64,000 bases of DNA from NCBI GenBank assembly GCA_016871355.1, contig VFZC01000006.1, positions 1-64,000 of the forward strand. The letters run 5' to 3'. A program made the translations under genes and the position numbers. Of this stretch, positions 32,101 to 42,639 are shown piece by piece. Source of the stretch: Actinomycetota bacterium (GTDB lineage Bacteria > Actinomycetota > Acidimicrobiia > Acidimicrobiales > Ilumatobacteraceae). Within the stretch, counting starts at the first letter, position 1. Every line of letters starts with the position of its first letter. Under the pieces are notes generated by a model that searched no databases, was not told where the DNA came from, and saw only the letters and a list, made by a program, of their open reading frames with translations.

Positions 32101-33735
32101 TACCCGTGGGTGGCCAAGACGCGTCACTCCACACCTGGTGTGGGCCTCATCAGCCCGCCACCACACCACGACATCTATTCGATCGAGGATCTCAAGCAGC
32201 TCATTCACGACTTGAAGAACTCGAACCCGTCGGCGCGTGTTCACGTGAAGTTGGTGGCCGAAGTGGGCGTCGGGACCGTGGCGGCCGGGGTCAGCAAGGC
32301 CAAGGCCGATGTCGTTCTGATCTCCGGACACGACGGTGGCACCGGCGCGTCGCCGCTCACGTCGCTCAAGCACGCGGGCGCACCGTGGGAACTCGGTCTG
32401 GCCGAAACCCAGCAGACACTCATGCTCAACGGTTTGCGCGACCGCATCGTCGTCCAGGCCGACGGTCAGATGAAGACCGGTCGTGACGTCGTGATCGCCG
32501 CGTTGCTCGGAGCCGAAGAGTTCGGGTTCGCGACCGCACCCTTGGTGGTGAGTGGTTGCATCATGATGCGCGTCTGCCACCTCGACACCTGCCCGGTGGG
32601 TGTGGCCACGCAGAACCCCGAATTGCGCAAGCGCTTCTCGGGCCAGCCCGAGTTCGTCGTGAACTTCTTCGAGTTCGTGGCCGAGGAAGTGCGCGAGATC
32701 ATGGCGCAGCTCGGATTCCGCTCGATCGCCGAGATGGTCGGACACAGTGACGTGATCGACTCGGTGCAGGCCGTCGCGCACTGGAAGGCCAAAGGTCTCG
32801 ACCTGACGCCTATCCTCGCGCCGGCTCAGAACCCGTACGGCCAGTCGAGCCGGCAGACGGTCGCTCAGGATCACGGTCTGTCGGAGGCGCTCGACAACGA
32901 GTTGATCGCTCGCTCGAAGAAGGCGATCGAGAACGGCGAGGCCGTTCGATTCGCGGTCTCGATCCGCAACGTGAACCGCACGGTCGGCACGATGCTCGGC
33001 CATGCGGTCACCCGTCGTTGGAAGGGAGCGGGTCTGCCCGACGACACCGTCCAGATCGACTTCCGCGGTTCGGCTGGTCAGAGTTTCGGTGCGTTCGTGC
33101 CGCGCGGAATCACCATGCGTCTCGAAGGCGACTCCAACGACTACCTCGGCAAGGGTTTGTCGGGCGGTCGACTGGTGGTGCGTCCCGACCGCGACGCCAC
33201 GTTCGAGGCCGAAGACAACGTGATCGCCGGCAACGTAATCGGCTACGGCGCGACCGGTGGCGAGATCTATCTGCGCGGTCTCGTCGGTGAGCGGTTCTGC
33301 GTTCGCAACTCCGGTGCCACGGCAGTCGTCGAGGGCGTCGGTGACCACGGGTGCGAGTACATGACCGGTGGGCGCGTGGTCGTGCTCGGTCCGACCGGCC
33401 GCAACTTCGCGGCCGGAATGTCGGGTGGTATCGCGTACGTGTACGACCCGAACGAAGTGTTCGCGGCCAAGGTCAACTACGAACTGGTCGACCTCGAACC
33501 GCTCGACACGACCGATGTCGACTTCCTGCGCACCACCATCACGGCCCACACCGAAGAGACCGGCAGTGCGGTGGGCGGTCGGATCCTGGGTGCGTGGGAC
33601 GCCGAGGTGTCGCACTTCCGCAAGGTGATGCCGCGTGACTTCAAGCGAGTGCTCGCCGTGATGGACGAGTCACGTCGTCAGGGCCTCTCCGAAGAGCAGA
33701 CGTTGCAGCGAGTGATGGAGAGCAACAATGGGTGA
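29167..33735 (+). CDS. gltB: glutamate synthase large subunit
   Basis: [14 protein letters not shown]-terminal Cys, [35 protein letters not shown]-rich gltB C-terminal domain. Confidence 0.97.
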   Translation: MTMNIPLNEAGLPAKYGLYDPRFEHDACGVSFVADIHGRASHDIVARGLGALCNLEHRGATGAEADTGDGAGILIQVPDRFLRGVVSFELPAAGAYAVGMAFLPADTVYAEKAQATIESIVADEGLRVIGWRSVPVDPTCLGASARQVMPSFKQLFIGDAAGSSGIALDRKVFVARKRIEHELPAEQKTYFPSLSSRTIVYKGMFTTPQLGAFYPDLADERIESAVALVHSRFSTNTFPSWPLAHPYRFIAHNGEINTVQGNRNWMRTREALLKSQIIPGLERAFPICTPGGSDSASFDEVLELLHLGGRSLPHAVLMMIPEAWENHETMDAAKRAFYRFHSSLMEPWDGPASVAFTDGTLIGALLDRNGLRPSRYWVLDDGLVVMASEVGVIDIDQSRVLKKGRLQPGRMFLIDTAQGRIIDDEEIKQQLAAAEPYQEWLGEGLISFGDLPEREHVVHSHSSVLRRQQVFGYTHEELKIILAPMAKTGAEPIGSMGTDTPIAVLSDRPRLLFDYFQQLFAQVTNPPLDAIREEVVTSVGSTIGPEANLLEPGPGSCRQLVLPFPIIDNDELARIIHADDEGSFPELHAHVVSGLYRVSGGGAALKSALDEIRIEVSSAIEAGARVIVLSDRNSDEALAPIPSLLLTATVHHHLVREKKRTQAGLVVECGDAREVHHMALLIGFGAGAVNPYLAFESIEDMIREDLHGLGGVDAHAAVKKYIKASGKGVLKIMSKMGVSTVASYTGAQIFEAIGLGSELVDEYFTGTVSRLGGIGLDEIAAEVSARHVTAHPKNPEHRAHRKLDLGGEYQWRREGEFHLFNPETVYRLQHATRAKRYDIFKQYTKAVDDQSRNLATLRGLFDLKTGQRTPVPIDEVEPVSEIVKRFSTGAMSYGSISAEAHETLAIAMNSIGGKSNTGEGGEDPERLYDPQRRSAIKQVASGRFGVTSEYLVNADDLQIKMAQGAKPGEGGQLPGHKVYPWVAKTRHSTPGVGLISPPPHHDIYSIEDLKQLIHDLKNSNPSARVHVKLVAEVGVGTVAAGVSKAKADVVLISGHDGGTGASPLTSLKHAGAPWELGLAETQQTLMLNGLRDRIVVQADGQMKTGRDVVIAALLGAEEFGFATAPLVVSGCIMMRVCHLDTCPVGVATQNPELRKRFSGQPEFVVNFFEFVAEEVREIMAQLGFRSIAEMVGHSDVIDSVQAVAHWKAKGLDLTPILAPAQNPYGQSSRQTVAQDHGLSEALDNELIARSKKAIENGEAVRFAVSIRNVNRTVGTMLGHAVTRRWKGAGLPDDTVQIDFRGSAGQSFGAFVPRGITMRLEGDSNDYLGKGLSGGRLVVRPDRDATFEAEDNVIAGNVIGYGATGGEIYLRGLVGERFCVRNSGATAVVEGVGDHGCEYMTGGRVVVLGPTGRNFAAGMSGGIAYVYDPNEVFAAKVNYELVDLEPLDTTDVDFLRTTITAHTEETGSAVGGRILGAWDAEVSHFRKVMPRDFKRVLAVMDESRRQGLSEEQTLQRVMESNNG

Positions 33736-35179
33736 GACGACCGGCTTTCTCAAGTGGAACCGCGAGGCGCCGTCGCGTCGTCCGGTTCCGGTGCGTTTGC
33801 GCGACTGGAAAGAGGTCTACGAGCCGTTCGATCGTGATGCTCTGAAGCGTCAGGCCGGTCGGTGCATGGACTGCGGTATTCCGTTCTGCAACAACGGGTG
33901 TCCGCTCGGGAATCTCATTCCCGACTGGAACGACCTCGTGTACCGCGAGCACTGGCAGGACGCGATCGACCGTCTGCACGCCACCAACAACTTCCCCGAG
34001 TTCACCGGCCGCCTGTGTCCGGCCCCGTGCGAATCGGCCTGTGTGCTCGGCATCAACGCCGATCCGGTGGCCATCAAGCAGGTGGAAGTGGAGATCATCG
34101 ACCGGGCCTGGGACGAAGGCTGGGTCGTGCCGCAGATGCCGAGTGTGAAGACAGGTAAGCGAGTCGCCGTGATCGGTTCGGGTCCGGCCGGATTGGCGGT
34201 GGCGCAGCAACTCACGCGCGCGGGCCACGAGGTCGTGGTGCTCGAGCGCGCCGATCGCATCGGTGGCCTGCTTCGTTACGGCATTCCCGAGTTCAAGATG
34301 GAGAAACGTCATCTCGATCGCCGTCTCGCGCAGATGGAAGCCGAAGGCACTGAGTTCCGGACCAACGCGATCGTCGGCCAGAACGTCGACATCGGAGTCC
34401 TCACCGCCACCTACGACGCGGTGGTGTTGGCCTGTGGCGCGACGGCCTGGCGTGATCTGCCGGTGCCCGGTCGCGAATTGCAGGGCGTTCATCAGGCGAT
34501 GGAGTACCTGCCCTTCGCCAACAAGGTGCAAGAAGGCGATCTCGGTGCGTCACCCATCGACGTGAACGGCAAGCACGTGGTGATCATCGGCGGCGGCGAC
34601 ACGGGCGCCGACTGTCTCGGTACGGCGCATCGTCAAGGTGCCGCATCGGTGACGCAGATCGAAATCATGCCTCGTCCGCCCGAAGAGCGGGCCGGCGCCA
34701 ACCCGTGGCCCCAGTACGCGATGGTGTACCGCGTGTCGTCAGCCCACGAAGAAGGTGGCGATCGCGTCTACAGCGTCAACACCGAACGCTTCGTCGACGA
34801 TGGCAACGGGCGTGTGCGGGCTCTGCTCGTGCACGAAGTCGAGATGCGCGACGGACGATTCGTGAAAGTCGAAGGCTCCGATCGCGAGATTCCGGCCGAC
34901 TTCGTGTTCCTCGCCATGGGTTTCGTCGGACCCGAGAAGGGCGGCTGGCTCGACGAGCTGGGTGTGGCGCTCGACGAGCGAGGCAACGTGACCCGCAACG
35001 ACGCTTACATGAGCAGCATGCCCGGTGTGTTCGTGGCCGGCGACATGGGACGTGGCCAGAGTCTCATCGTGTGGGCGATCGCCGAAGGGCGTGCGTGCGC
35101 GGCGGGTGTGGATGCGTATCTGATGGGTGAAACGACGCTGCCGGCGCCGGTGCTGCCCACTGATCGCCCCATGGTCTGA
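33728..35179 (+). CDS. gltD: glutamate synthase small subunit
   Basis: [40 protein letters not shown]; overlaps gltB by 8 nt. Confidence 0.97.
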   Translation: MGETTGFLKWNREAPSRRPVPVRLRDWKEVYEPFDRDALKRQAGRCMDCGIPFCNNGCPLGNLIPDWNDLVYREHWQDAIDRLHATNNFPEFTGRLCPAPCESACVLGINADPVAIKQVEVEIIDRAWDEGWVVPQMPSVKTGKRVAVIGSGPAGLAVAQQLTRAGHEVVVLERADRIGGLLRYGIPEFKMEKRHLDRRLAQMEAEGTEFRTNAIVGQNVDIGVLTATYDAVVLACGATAWRDLPVPGRELQGVHQAMEYLPFANKVQEGDLGASPIDVNGKHVVIIGGGDTGADCLGTAHRQGAASVTQIEIMPRPPEERAGANPWPQYAMVYRVSSAHEEGGDRVYSVNTERFVDDGNGRVRALLVHEVEMRDGRFVKVEGSDREIPADFVFLAMGFVGPEKGGWLDELGVALDERGNVTRNDAYMSSMPGVFVAGDMGRGQSLIVWAIAEGRACAAGVDAYLMGETTLPAPVLPTDRPMV

Positions 35180-35194
35180 ACTAGATTGTCGGCC

Positions 35195-35770
35195 GTGCGT
35201 CGACCCCTCGTGAGCGCCATCGTGATCGCGTCTGCATCGTTCGGTGTGGTCGCTTGTGGCAGCGATCCCAACGCTTCATCCACCACGTTGCGCCCGCTCA
35301 CGTCCACCAACTACGCCACCACGCCACCGTCAGTGGTCGTCACGGTCGATCCGGCCAACACGTTGCCGCCGCCGCTCACCTACACCGTGGTCGCGGGAGA
35401 CTCGATGTACGCCATCGCGTCGCGATTCGGTGTGAAGGCCGAAGACATCGCCAGTTACAACGCCTGGGCCGACGGCATCTTGCATCCGCTGTCACCCGGA
35501 CAAGTGATCCTCATCCCGCCCGGCGCCGCCAACGTCACCACGACCCTGCCCGGTATGCCCATTCCGGTCGACACCACCGCACCCGGTCCGCAACCCGGTC
35601 AGGGCAAGTACGTGGTGGAAGCCGGCGACTCGCTGTCGCGCATCGCCGACAAGTGGGGTGTGGAGGTGTCGGCGTTGCTCGCCGCCAACGGATGGGTCGA
35701 CTCGAGTGTCGTGATCCTGCCCGGTGACGAGATCAAAATCCCGGCTCGCACCAAGAACCCTCAGCCGTAG
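35195..35770 (+). CDS. LysM-domain lipoprotein (two LysM repeats)
   Basis: Lipobox FGVVACGS; YTVVAGDSMYAIASRFGVKAEDI and YVVEAGDSLSRIADKWGVEVSAL. Confidence 0.9.
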   Translation: MRRPLVSAIVIASASFGVVACGSDPNASSTTLRPLTSTNYATTPPSVVVTVDPANTLPPPLTYTVVAGDSMYAIASRFGVKAEDIASYNAWADGILHPLSPGQVILIPPGAANVTTTLPGMPIPVDTTAPGPQPGQGKYVVEAGDSLSRIADKWGVEVSALLAANGWVDSSVVILPGDEIKIPARTKNPQP

Positions 35771-35785
35771 CGCGGTCGCGAGTGG

Positions 35786-36805
35786 TCAGCCCAGATCGGG
35801 CCAGCGTCGCTTCTGTCGACGTCGTTGGCCGGCGGTGCCGAGGGCGCGTCGTTCCGACAGTGCCCACTGACGTCGCCAGCCGGTGTAATCGGGACCAGTG
35901 AGCGTGGGGTTCTCGTTGCGCGCCGCGCGTTGGCGCGCGCTCCAGTAGTCGGTGAGCGATTCGTCACCCAGTGCGGTGACGGCCTTTTCGATTCGGGCTG
36001 CGAACCGACGTGTGTTCTCGCCGTCGAGACCAGACATCGGATGACCGAACACCACTTTGGTGGTGCCGGGTCGTGGACGCTTCATTCCCTTGCCGAAGAT
36101 CGAGCCGGTTCCGTCGATGAACACCGGAACCACGGCGGCTCCGGTGCGACTCGACAGGTAGGCGGCTCCACCCTTGAACTCTTGACCCCACCCGTCGGGC
36201 GAGCGTCCGCCCTCTGGATAGATCACGAGACTCCAGCCGTCTTCCACGAGAGCTTTGATCAGGTCGGACGACTTGCGCCCGGTCACTTCGCGGTCGATCG
36301 GAATCGCGTTCAGCGACAGTGCGGCCATGGCGGCTTTCCAACGCTTGTCGAAGAAGTAGTCGGCGGCCGCGGCGACGACGATCTTCGAACGCCAGGGTTC
36401 GGGAACGACCGACGCCATGATCGCGGTGTCGAGATGCGAATGGTGGTTGGGGGTGAAGATCAACGGGGGAGCGTCGTCGAGTCGAGCCAGATCGGAGAGT
36501 CGATCGGTTCCGAACACACTCGGGCTGGCGACACCGCGCACCAGGAGACGAACCGGACCGTTGACGATGAGGCGGCGGGCGGCCCGCGCCGGTGCCCGTC
36601 GGGCCCACTGGGTGTCGTAGTCGGCGCCGAGGCTCGGCTCGTCGGCCGGGACCTCCACTCCTCGCGGTGTGGTGGGAGCGGTGTACGGAAAGCCGCGCTT
36701 CTTCACACGCTTCACGATCGGCGTCGCGAGTCGCTCGACCACGTCACCGGCTCGCGCCGCCTTGGCCAGATTGCTCGGCCGCCACGGAGCGTCATCGCGT
36801 GCCAT
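35786..36805 (-). CDS. PlsC-like lysophospholipid acyltransferase
   Basis: FTPNHHSHLDTAI, VIYPEGGRSPDGWG. Confidence 0.9.
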   Translation of the reverse strand: MARDDAPWRPSNLAKAARAGDVVERLATPIVKRVKKRGFPYTAPTTPRGVEVPADEPSLGADYDTQWARRAPARAARRLIVNGPVRLLVRGVASPSVFGTDRLSDLARLDDAPPLIFTPNHHSHLDTAIMASVVPEPWRSKIVVAAAADYFFDKRWKAAMAALSLNAIPIDREVTGRKSSDLIKALVEDGWSLVIYPEGGRSPDGWGQEFKGGAAYLSSRTGAAVVPVFIDGTGSIFGKGMKRPRPGTTKVVFGHPMSGLDGENTRRFAARIEKAVTALGDESLTDYWSARQRAARNENPTLTGPDYTGWRRQWALSERRALGTAGQRRRQKRRWPDLG

Positions 36806-38394
36806 CAGAGGCTCACGTCCGCGACCATGAGCGGTGGCGTGTGCAAGTGGGTGATGGTCGGCGTGCGACCGACCACGTCGCTGGCGATCTCGAGCGCATC
36901 GTCCATCGTGCTGGCCGGTACGAAGCCGAGACGACGCACGGTCTTCTGATCGCCGCCCACCACGATGACCCGACTGCAGTGCTGCATGCCGTGGGTGCCC
37001 CAGTACCACATGTAGAACGGATGCACGCCGTGATACGCGTAGCCCGTGCGATAGAGGTGGCGGTACCACTCGTCCTCGGCGTACTGCTTCTCCCACTTCT
37101 TCGACATGACGTGCGGATCGGTGGTGTCGGCCAGCACCTGTTCGAAGAAGTCGATGTAACTCGGATGGTGCACCGGGTTGAACTCGGGTCGGCAGGGGTG
37201 GGTCATGATGATCACGCCGCCCTCACGCACCAGCGGCATGCCGCGGTACATGTTGAAGTAGTAACCCATCGCCATCACTTGCACCAGGATCGGGTTGAGG
37301 ATCGAGTGCACGTTGTACGGGCTGATGTACGGAATGCCCATGGTGAGAATGTCGGTCTGACCCTTCACCTCCACGAGCTGCTGCTTGTACACGTGCTCGG
37401 TGGTGATGCGATGCACGGCCTCCACTTCACCCGCCTGAACACTGGTCATCTGGTGCGGGGCCTCGATCGAGTGGAAGATGTCGCGGGCCAGACGATGCGG
37501 GGTGCGGTTGAGCGCCTTGGTAGTGGCGAGGAAGGTCATGCGGTCGCGCGCGGTCCATTCCCATTCACGCTTCGACAGGAAGTCGAAGGGCTTGGGGAAC
37601 GTGTCGGTGTTGAGCGTGGTCTCCACTTGGAACACCTTGACGCCGCTGTCGAGCAGGACCTTGCCCATGCGCCAGTTGCTCTTGTGCAACTCGCTGCGGT
37701 GTTGGTCCATGAAACTGCGCGAGTGGGTCATGGTGTCGGGGTTGTGGTGATGGCGCAGTGAGCGATACGACGCGAGGCCGGTGGCCGTGCTCTTCCAGCC
37801 GCCGTCCATGGCGACCAGGTTGATGTTCACGTACACCAGCAGGTCGCTCTCGGCGGCCCGTTTGTTGATCTCCACCTCTTCGCCTTGCGGAGTGGTGCCC
37901 AGGAACTCCAACTTCGCGGGATCTTCGGCGTCGTGTTGGTACAGGTAGCCGCGCGGCGCGAACGCGTCGTACACGCGGTCGCCCACGGCGTGACGCAACT
38001 CGGCTTCGGTCATACGACGGTGCAGCGCGAGAGCCGCGATGATGTGCACGTCGTCCACACCGGCTTCGGCGGCCAGGTCGAGCACGGCTTCGATCACGCG
38101 TTGGCGGATGTCGGGCCGCTGCATTTTGGGCAGCGGCAGACTCACGTCGTCGAAAGCGATCGTCAGACGCATGCCGGGGAAGAGCTGTGACGGCAGTGGA
38201 TCCTGGTCGATCGGGTTGAGCAACGCGTGGCGAATCGCGCCGTCGACGTCGTCGATCGCCGGCAGCGGCTCGGGCGGGTAGATCACACGGCTACGACCGG
38301 CCGGCAACTTCTCGAGTGAGAAGTTCTCACCGCGCCAGAACAGGATCGGCGGAGTGGAGCGGTCGACGTCGAGAACGAATCCGGGACGGGGCAT
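36805..38394 (-). CDS. LarA-like (lactate racemase domain, DUF2088) protein, divergent
   Basis: RLTIAFDDVSLPLPKMQRPDIRQRVIEAVLDLAAEAGVDDVHIIAALALHRRMTEAELRHAVGDRVYDAF; GGWKS. Confidence 0.8.
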   Translation of the reverse strand: MPRPGFVLDVDRSTPPILFWRGENFSLEKLPAGRSRVIYPPEPLPAIDDVDGAIRHALLNPIDQDPLPSQLFPGMRLTIAFDDVSLPLPKMQRPDIRQRVIEAVLDLAAEAGVDDVHIIAALALHRRMTEAELRHAVGDRVYDAFAPRGYLYQHDAEDPAKLEFLGTTPQGEEVEINKRAAESDLLVYVNINLVAMDGGWKSTATGLASYRSLRHHHNPDTMTHSRSFMDQHRSELHKSNWRMGKVLLDSGVKVFQVETTLNTDTFPKPFDFLSKREWEWTARDRMTFLATTKALNRTPHRLARDIFHSIEAPHQMTSVQAGEVEAVHRITTEHVYKQQLVEVKGQTDILTMGIPYISPYNVHSILNPILVQVMAMGYYFNMYRGMPLVREGGVIIMTHPCRPEFNPVHHPSYIDFFEQVLADTTDPHVMSKKWEKQYAEDEWYRHLYRTGYAYHGVHPFYMWYWGTHGMQHCSRVIVVGGDQKTVRRLGFVPASTMDDALEIASDVVGRTPTITHLHTPPLMVADVSL

Positions 38395-39605
38395 CAGCGT
38401 GTCTCCTGGTGTGGGGGACGGAGGTCGAAGGCGATCTTCACGGCACCGCGCCGGCCAGCGGCGGCGGCGTGCGCGATGGCCTGCTCGTACTCGTCGAGGC
38501 GATAGGTCGCCGACAGCAGGCGGTCCAACTGCGCGGTCCGGGCGAGCTCGATCGCGAGGTCGAATGTGTGGCGGCGTGAACCATCAGCGAGAGTTTCGGT
38601 TCCATAGGTATAGGCGCCCACGAGTTGGGTCTCGCGGTGCCACAAACCAGTGAGGTCGACGGTGACCTCGGCCGGCATGCCGAGTAACACGACTCGTCCG
38701 CGCGGTCGCGTGAACTTGATGCTCGCGGCGATCGACGACGAATCGCCAACGGCATCGATGGTGGCGTGCGACCCACCCGACAAGTGATCGCCGACGACGT
38801 GGCAACCGACTTCGCGACGAACCGCGCGCGACAATTCGTCGCTCGGCACGGCCACGTCGGCACCGAACGCACGAGCCAAGGCCTGTTGATGCGGATAACG
38901 AGCACCGACCACGATGCGTACTCCGGGCGCGAACGCCCGCAGTCCGGCCACCGCGCACAGCCCCATCGTTCCGGCGCCGAGCACGGCGACCACGGGTGTC
39001 TCCCCACGATCGAGGGCGGCCTGCACGGCCGGCCAGGTGGCGAGAGCGGCGTGAATTCCGCCGGCCGCCGGTTCGACCAACACGGCGCACTCGTCGCTCA
39101 TGTCGTCGGGGATGGCGTGCAGTTGACTCTCGTGGGCGATCAGTTCGGTGGACCAACCTCCGCCCGTCGACGAACAGAATCCGGTTTGGATACCGGGTTC
39201 GAGGCAGCCCCCCACCAGATGTGCGTAGTTGTCGCCGTCGCCGGGAGCCGCTCCGTCGAACGGAAGGGCCAGTCCGCGCGCGGCATGACCGAGCACTGGT
39301 TCGAGCACCACGCGTCGGCCGTCGTCGCAATCGGCCACGACTTCGTGGCCGGGTACGAACGGGAACGAGACCCAATCGTCGAAGTACGTGGACGCGTGCC
39401 CTTCGACGAGCGACAAATCGGAACCGCAGATTCCGGTGAGTCGTGGTGTGATGCGATGCCACCCCTCGCCGGTCGGCAACGCCGGCGCGCTCTCGTTCAC
39501 GAGGTCGAGCGGTCCGTACTTGGCGGCACCCGATGCACTGATCGGACTCACCAGACGAGCCACCGCGAACTTCGCGGGCTTGCGCGAGATCTTGAGTGCG
39601 CGCAT
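38394..39605 (-). CDS. zinc-type alcohol dehydrogenase superfamily protein
   Basis: ICGSDLSLVEGH, FPFVPGHEVVADC, VAVLGAGTMGLCAVAGLRAFAPG. Confidence 0.88.
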   Translation of the reverse strand: MRALKISRKPAKFAVARLVSPISASGAAKYGPLDLVNESAPALPTGEGWHRITPRLTGICGSDLSLVEGHASTYFDDWVSFPFVPGHEVVADCDDGRRVVLEPVLGHAARGLALPFDGAAPGDGDNYAHLVGGCLEPGIQTGFCSSTGGGWSTELIAHESQLHAIPDDMSDECAVLVEPAAGGIHAALATWPAVQAALDRGETPVVAVLGAGTMGLCAVAGLRAFAPGVRIVVGARYPHQQALARAFGADVAVPSDELSRAVRREVGCHVVGDHLSGGSHATIDAVGDSSSIAASIKFTRPRGRVVLLGMPAEVTVDLTGLWHRETQLVGAYTYGTETLADGSRRHTFDLAIELARTAQLDRLLSATYRLDEYEQAIAHAAAAGRRGAVKIAFDLRPPHQETR

Positions 39606-41974
39606 CAGAAGAGCCTCCGCGAACGCACGGCGAAACGCTTCTGTTCGGATTCGGACACCAGTGGACCGATGGGCAGCAACCGGCGCGGCGCGCCTTCGGC
39701 CTTCTCCCAGTCCTCGACGAGCCAACCACGTTTGCGTGCGATGGCCGCGAGACGAGTCTCGGGATTGACGGCCACGGGGAAGCCCACTGCTTCGAGGAGC
39801 GGGAGATCACTGGTGGAGTCGGCGTACGCCACGCACTCTTCGAGGCGGAAACCTTCGGCCCGGCAGTAGTCGGCCAGGATCTGCGCGCGGGTCTCACCGG
39901 TCGGCGGCACCACCGCCAACTCGCCGGAGTACGTGCCGTCGGGGCGCTTGGTCATGTCGGCCGCGACGATCTCGTCGAACAGCGGTCGCAAACCTTCGAC
40001 GGCGAAACTCAGAGCGCCGGTGATGAGCACCGTGCGGTGTCCGAGAGCGCGGTGCTCGCGAACACGCCGCAACCCGGCCGGGAACGACTTGGTCATGATC
40101 AACTGCGACAGCAGTTCGGCGGCATCGGCTTCGATCTGCTCGACCGGCGCGTCTTCGTAGCGGCGGTAGAAGTAGCGCAGGAAGTCGGCGCGGTCCTTGC
40201 GATCCATCGCGAGAAGACCGGGGGCCTCACGCAAGGTGCGCGCAACGTAACGAATGCGTTCGGGGGTGTTGAGACGGCGAGTCGCGAGCCACGAGTAGGC
40301 CTCGACCACGTTGGAGGCGATCAGAGTGTTCTCGAGATCGAATGCGGCCACCTGACGCGACGGGTCGAGCACTTGTTTGCGCAGGCGATCACGACGGTCG
40401 ACCGTGGTCTTGCCGGGAGCGGTCTTCACGCGGGCGTGTTGAACCACCGAGGGCAGGTGAATCGTCGAGATGTAGAGCGGCCAGTCGACCGAATTCGGAT
40501 CGAGGTTGAACGTGGCGCGGTCGGCCGCATCGAAGCCCTCGTGGATACGCATCAAGTTGTCGACCTGGTAGATCGCTTCGCATTCGGTGTAGAGGCCGTA
40601 GAGCTCGACGTATTCGAGCGCGCGTTCGATGTTGCCGCGGCGCTCTTCCAAACGGGCCGACCACGACGCCTGCACGCCGCGCAAGGGGAGTGACTGCAAG
40701 GTGCGTTCGGCGCGGGTGACCACGGTCTTGGCCCGCGACAACTGCTTCTGCACCCGACCGCGTCCGGGGAAGTTCCAGTCGGGGACCACGATCGGTTGGC
40801 CGTGCGAGTCGTAGATCGGATGCTCGGTGAACCAGTCGCGCACGTTGTCGACCAAGGTGCGGTACTTCAACGGATTGGTGGAGCCCGATGCGACCTGAGT
40901 GATCGGCGGTGCCGATTCGGGGCCGAGAGCGGCCACCGCGATGATCGCGGCAACCACGATGTCGACCGGGATGACGTCGATGGTTCCTTCGGGAACGCCA
41001 GGGAATTCCTTCAGAAGACCGCGCGCGTACGAGATGATTACGGGCTCGGCCATACGGAAGCCGCGAATCCAGCCCGGGAACGGTTCGGCCAACGCCGACT
41101 CGATGATGGAAGGCCGCACGATGCTCACCGGCACCGACCCCTTGGTTTCGTGCAACGCTTGTTCGCCCAACGCCTTGGTGAACGCGTAGGCATCGGGCCA
41201 ACCCACACTCGCCGCGCGCGAACGTCCGGCGGCGACGAGTTGATCCTTCACCCAGCGCTCACGACACTGTTCGGTCTTCTCGGCGAGAGCCGGTGCGCCG
41301 GCGGCACCGAGTTCACGACGCGCATCGGCCCGGAATCCGGCCAATCGCTCGGGTGTGCGGCTGGCCGCTTCGGTGTCACCGCGCAGACGACGTGCCGCTG
41401 CCACTTCGGCGCGCCACGACAATCCGATGTCGAAGGGTCCGGCACTCACGAGTTCTTCGGGCGCGCTGCCGCGCCGATTGCCGGCCACGTAACAGGTGGA
41501 CACGGCCACGAGGTGGGCGAGTCGTCCCGAGGGACCCGGACCGACGTCGTTGAGCAGTTGCGCGATGCGCATGGGGCCGAGAAGGTTGATCTCGATCGCG
41601 CTGTCGAGCGGTGAATCGAACGCGACACTCGCCGCTGAGTGAATGATGATGTCGCACGACGCGAAGGCTCGACGATCGTCGGGGGAGAGCCCGAGCCCGT
41701 CGGTGCCGACGTCGCCACTCACGACGCTCACGCGCGACGCGATGCGGGCATCGAACTGGTCGCCCCATTCGGATCGCAGTCGATCGAACGCGTTGTTCCT
41801 CATGATCTCGCGGCGCACTCGCTCGGCGGCCGAGGTTCGTTTGCCGTCGCGAACGAGCAACACGAGTGAGCAATCGGGGACCGCGCGGAGCAATCGTTCG
41901 ACGAGGGCCGTACCCACGAAGCCGGTTGCACCGGTGACGCCGATGCGCCGGCCGGCCAGGGCGGAGGAGATCAC
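39605..41974 (-). CDS. SDR (fatty-acyl-CoA-reductase-like) / HAD-IB domain fusion protein
   Basis: GVTGATGFVGTALVERLLR, WPDAYAFTKALGEQ (YxxxK), C-terminal HAD domain AAFDLENTLIASN...YADSTSDLPLLEAVGFPVAVNP. Confidence 0.88.
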   Translation of the reverse strand: MISSALAGRRIGVTGATGFVGTALVERLLRAVPDCSLVLLVRDGKRTSAAERVRREIMRNNAFDRLRSEWGDQFDARIASRVSVVSGDVGTDGLGLSPDDRRAFASCDIIIHSAASVAFDSPLDSAIEINLLGPMRIAQLLNDVGPGPSGRLAHLVAVSTCYVAGNRRGSAPEELVSAGPFDIGLSWRAEVAAARRLRGDTEAASRTPERLAGFRADARRELGAAGAPALAEKTEQCRERWVKDQLVAAGRSRAASVGWPDAYAFTKALGEQALHETKGSVPVSIVRPSIIESALAEPFPGWIRGFRMAEPVIISYARGLLKEFPGVPEGTIDVIPVDIVVAAIIAVAALGPESAPPITQVASGSTNPLKYRTLVDNVRDWFTEHPIYDSHGQPIVVPDWNFPGRGRVQKQLSRAKTVVTRAERTLQSLPLRGVQASWSARLEERRGNIERALEYVELYGLYTECEAIYQVDNLMRIHEGFDAADRATFNLDPNSVDWPLYISTIHLPSVVQHARVKTAPGKTTVDRRDRLRKQVLDPSRQVAAFDLENTLIASNVVEAYSWLATRRLNTPERIRYVARTLREAPGLLAMDRKDRADFLRYFYRRYEDAPVEQIEADAAELLSQLIMTKSFPAGLRRVREHRALGHRTVLITGALSFAVEGLRPLFDEIVAADMTKRPDGTYSGELAVVPPTGETRAQILADYCRAEGFRLEECVAYADSTSDLPLLEAVGFPVAVNPETRLAAIARKRGWLVEDWEKAEGAPRRLLPIGPLVSESEQKRFAVRSRRLF

Positions 41975-41993
41975 GATACGGTTCTAGCACCGC

Positions 41994-42013
41994 TCTCTAC
42001 CAAATGGTAGAGA
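41994..42013. promoter_or_regulatory. TetR-type operator candidate TCTCTACCA-AA-TGGTAGAGA
   Basis: Perfect 9-bp arms; extra half-site TGGTAGA at 42028-42034; between divergent SDR-HAD and TetR genes. Confidence 0.75.
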
Positions 42014-42042
42014 AGAGCCGGTTTTTCTGGTAGACACCCGTC

Positions 42043-42639
42043 GTGGCCCGTCGGACCGGAACCCGAGACCTGATCCTCGAGCGGGCTACCGACCTGTTCG
42101 GACGCTGGGGTTTCGAGGCCGTGAGCCTCGACCAGATCGCGGCCGAGGTGGGGGTGGCCAAGCAGACGGTTCTCTATTGGTTCCCGTCCAAGGACGACCT
42201 GGTTCAGCAGGTTCTGGCCCGCACGGCGGCCGACCTGGCCGTGGTGGTGGAAGCGGCCATTCGCACCGCACCCGACGACCCACTCGACCGTCTGGAGGCC
42301 GTCGTGAAGGCGGTGTTCCGCCCGGCCGTGCGTCGCCCAGCGTTGCTCGGACTCGTGCGTGAGATCAGCCGTCTTCCGGCCGATGCATCCGAACGTTTCA
42401 CCGACACTCTGCGCCCGCTCGTCGATCGGGCGGTGCGGTGGATGGAGGTGGAGATGCGCGCGGGTCGCTTGCGCCGTGGCGATCCGTCACTCGTGATCGC
42501 CTTGGCCTACGCCACCGTCACCGGAATCGCGACCGAACCCGAAGCGTTGCGCGTGGTGGGTTGGAACGCCGACATCGCGGGTCTGCGGCGATTGCGCGAC
42601 GAGTTGGTGGCGTTCTTACGCGCTGCTCTCGAGACGTGA
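42043..42639 (+). CDS. TetR-family transcriptional regulator
   Basis: TRDLILERATDLFGRWGFEAVSLDQIAAEVGVAKQTVLYWFPSKDDLVQQVL. Confidence 0.95.
   Translation: MARRTGTRDLILERATDLFGRWGFEAVSLDQIAAEVGVAKQTVLYWFPSKDDLVQQVLARTAADLAVVVEAAIRTAPDDPLDRLEAVVKAVFRPAVRRPALLGLVREISRLPADASERFTDTLRPLVDRAVRWMEVEMRAGRLRRGDPSLVIALAYATVTGIATEPEALRVVGWNADIAGLRRLRDELVAFLRAALET

Noticed and set aside
29044-33615. 1523-aa minus-strand ORF antisense to gltB
   Set aside because: Frame shadow of a high-GC gene; low-complexity H/R/D/V-rich product with no motifs, while the plus strand encodes clear GltB.
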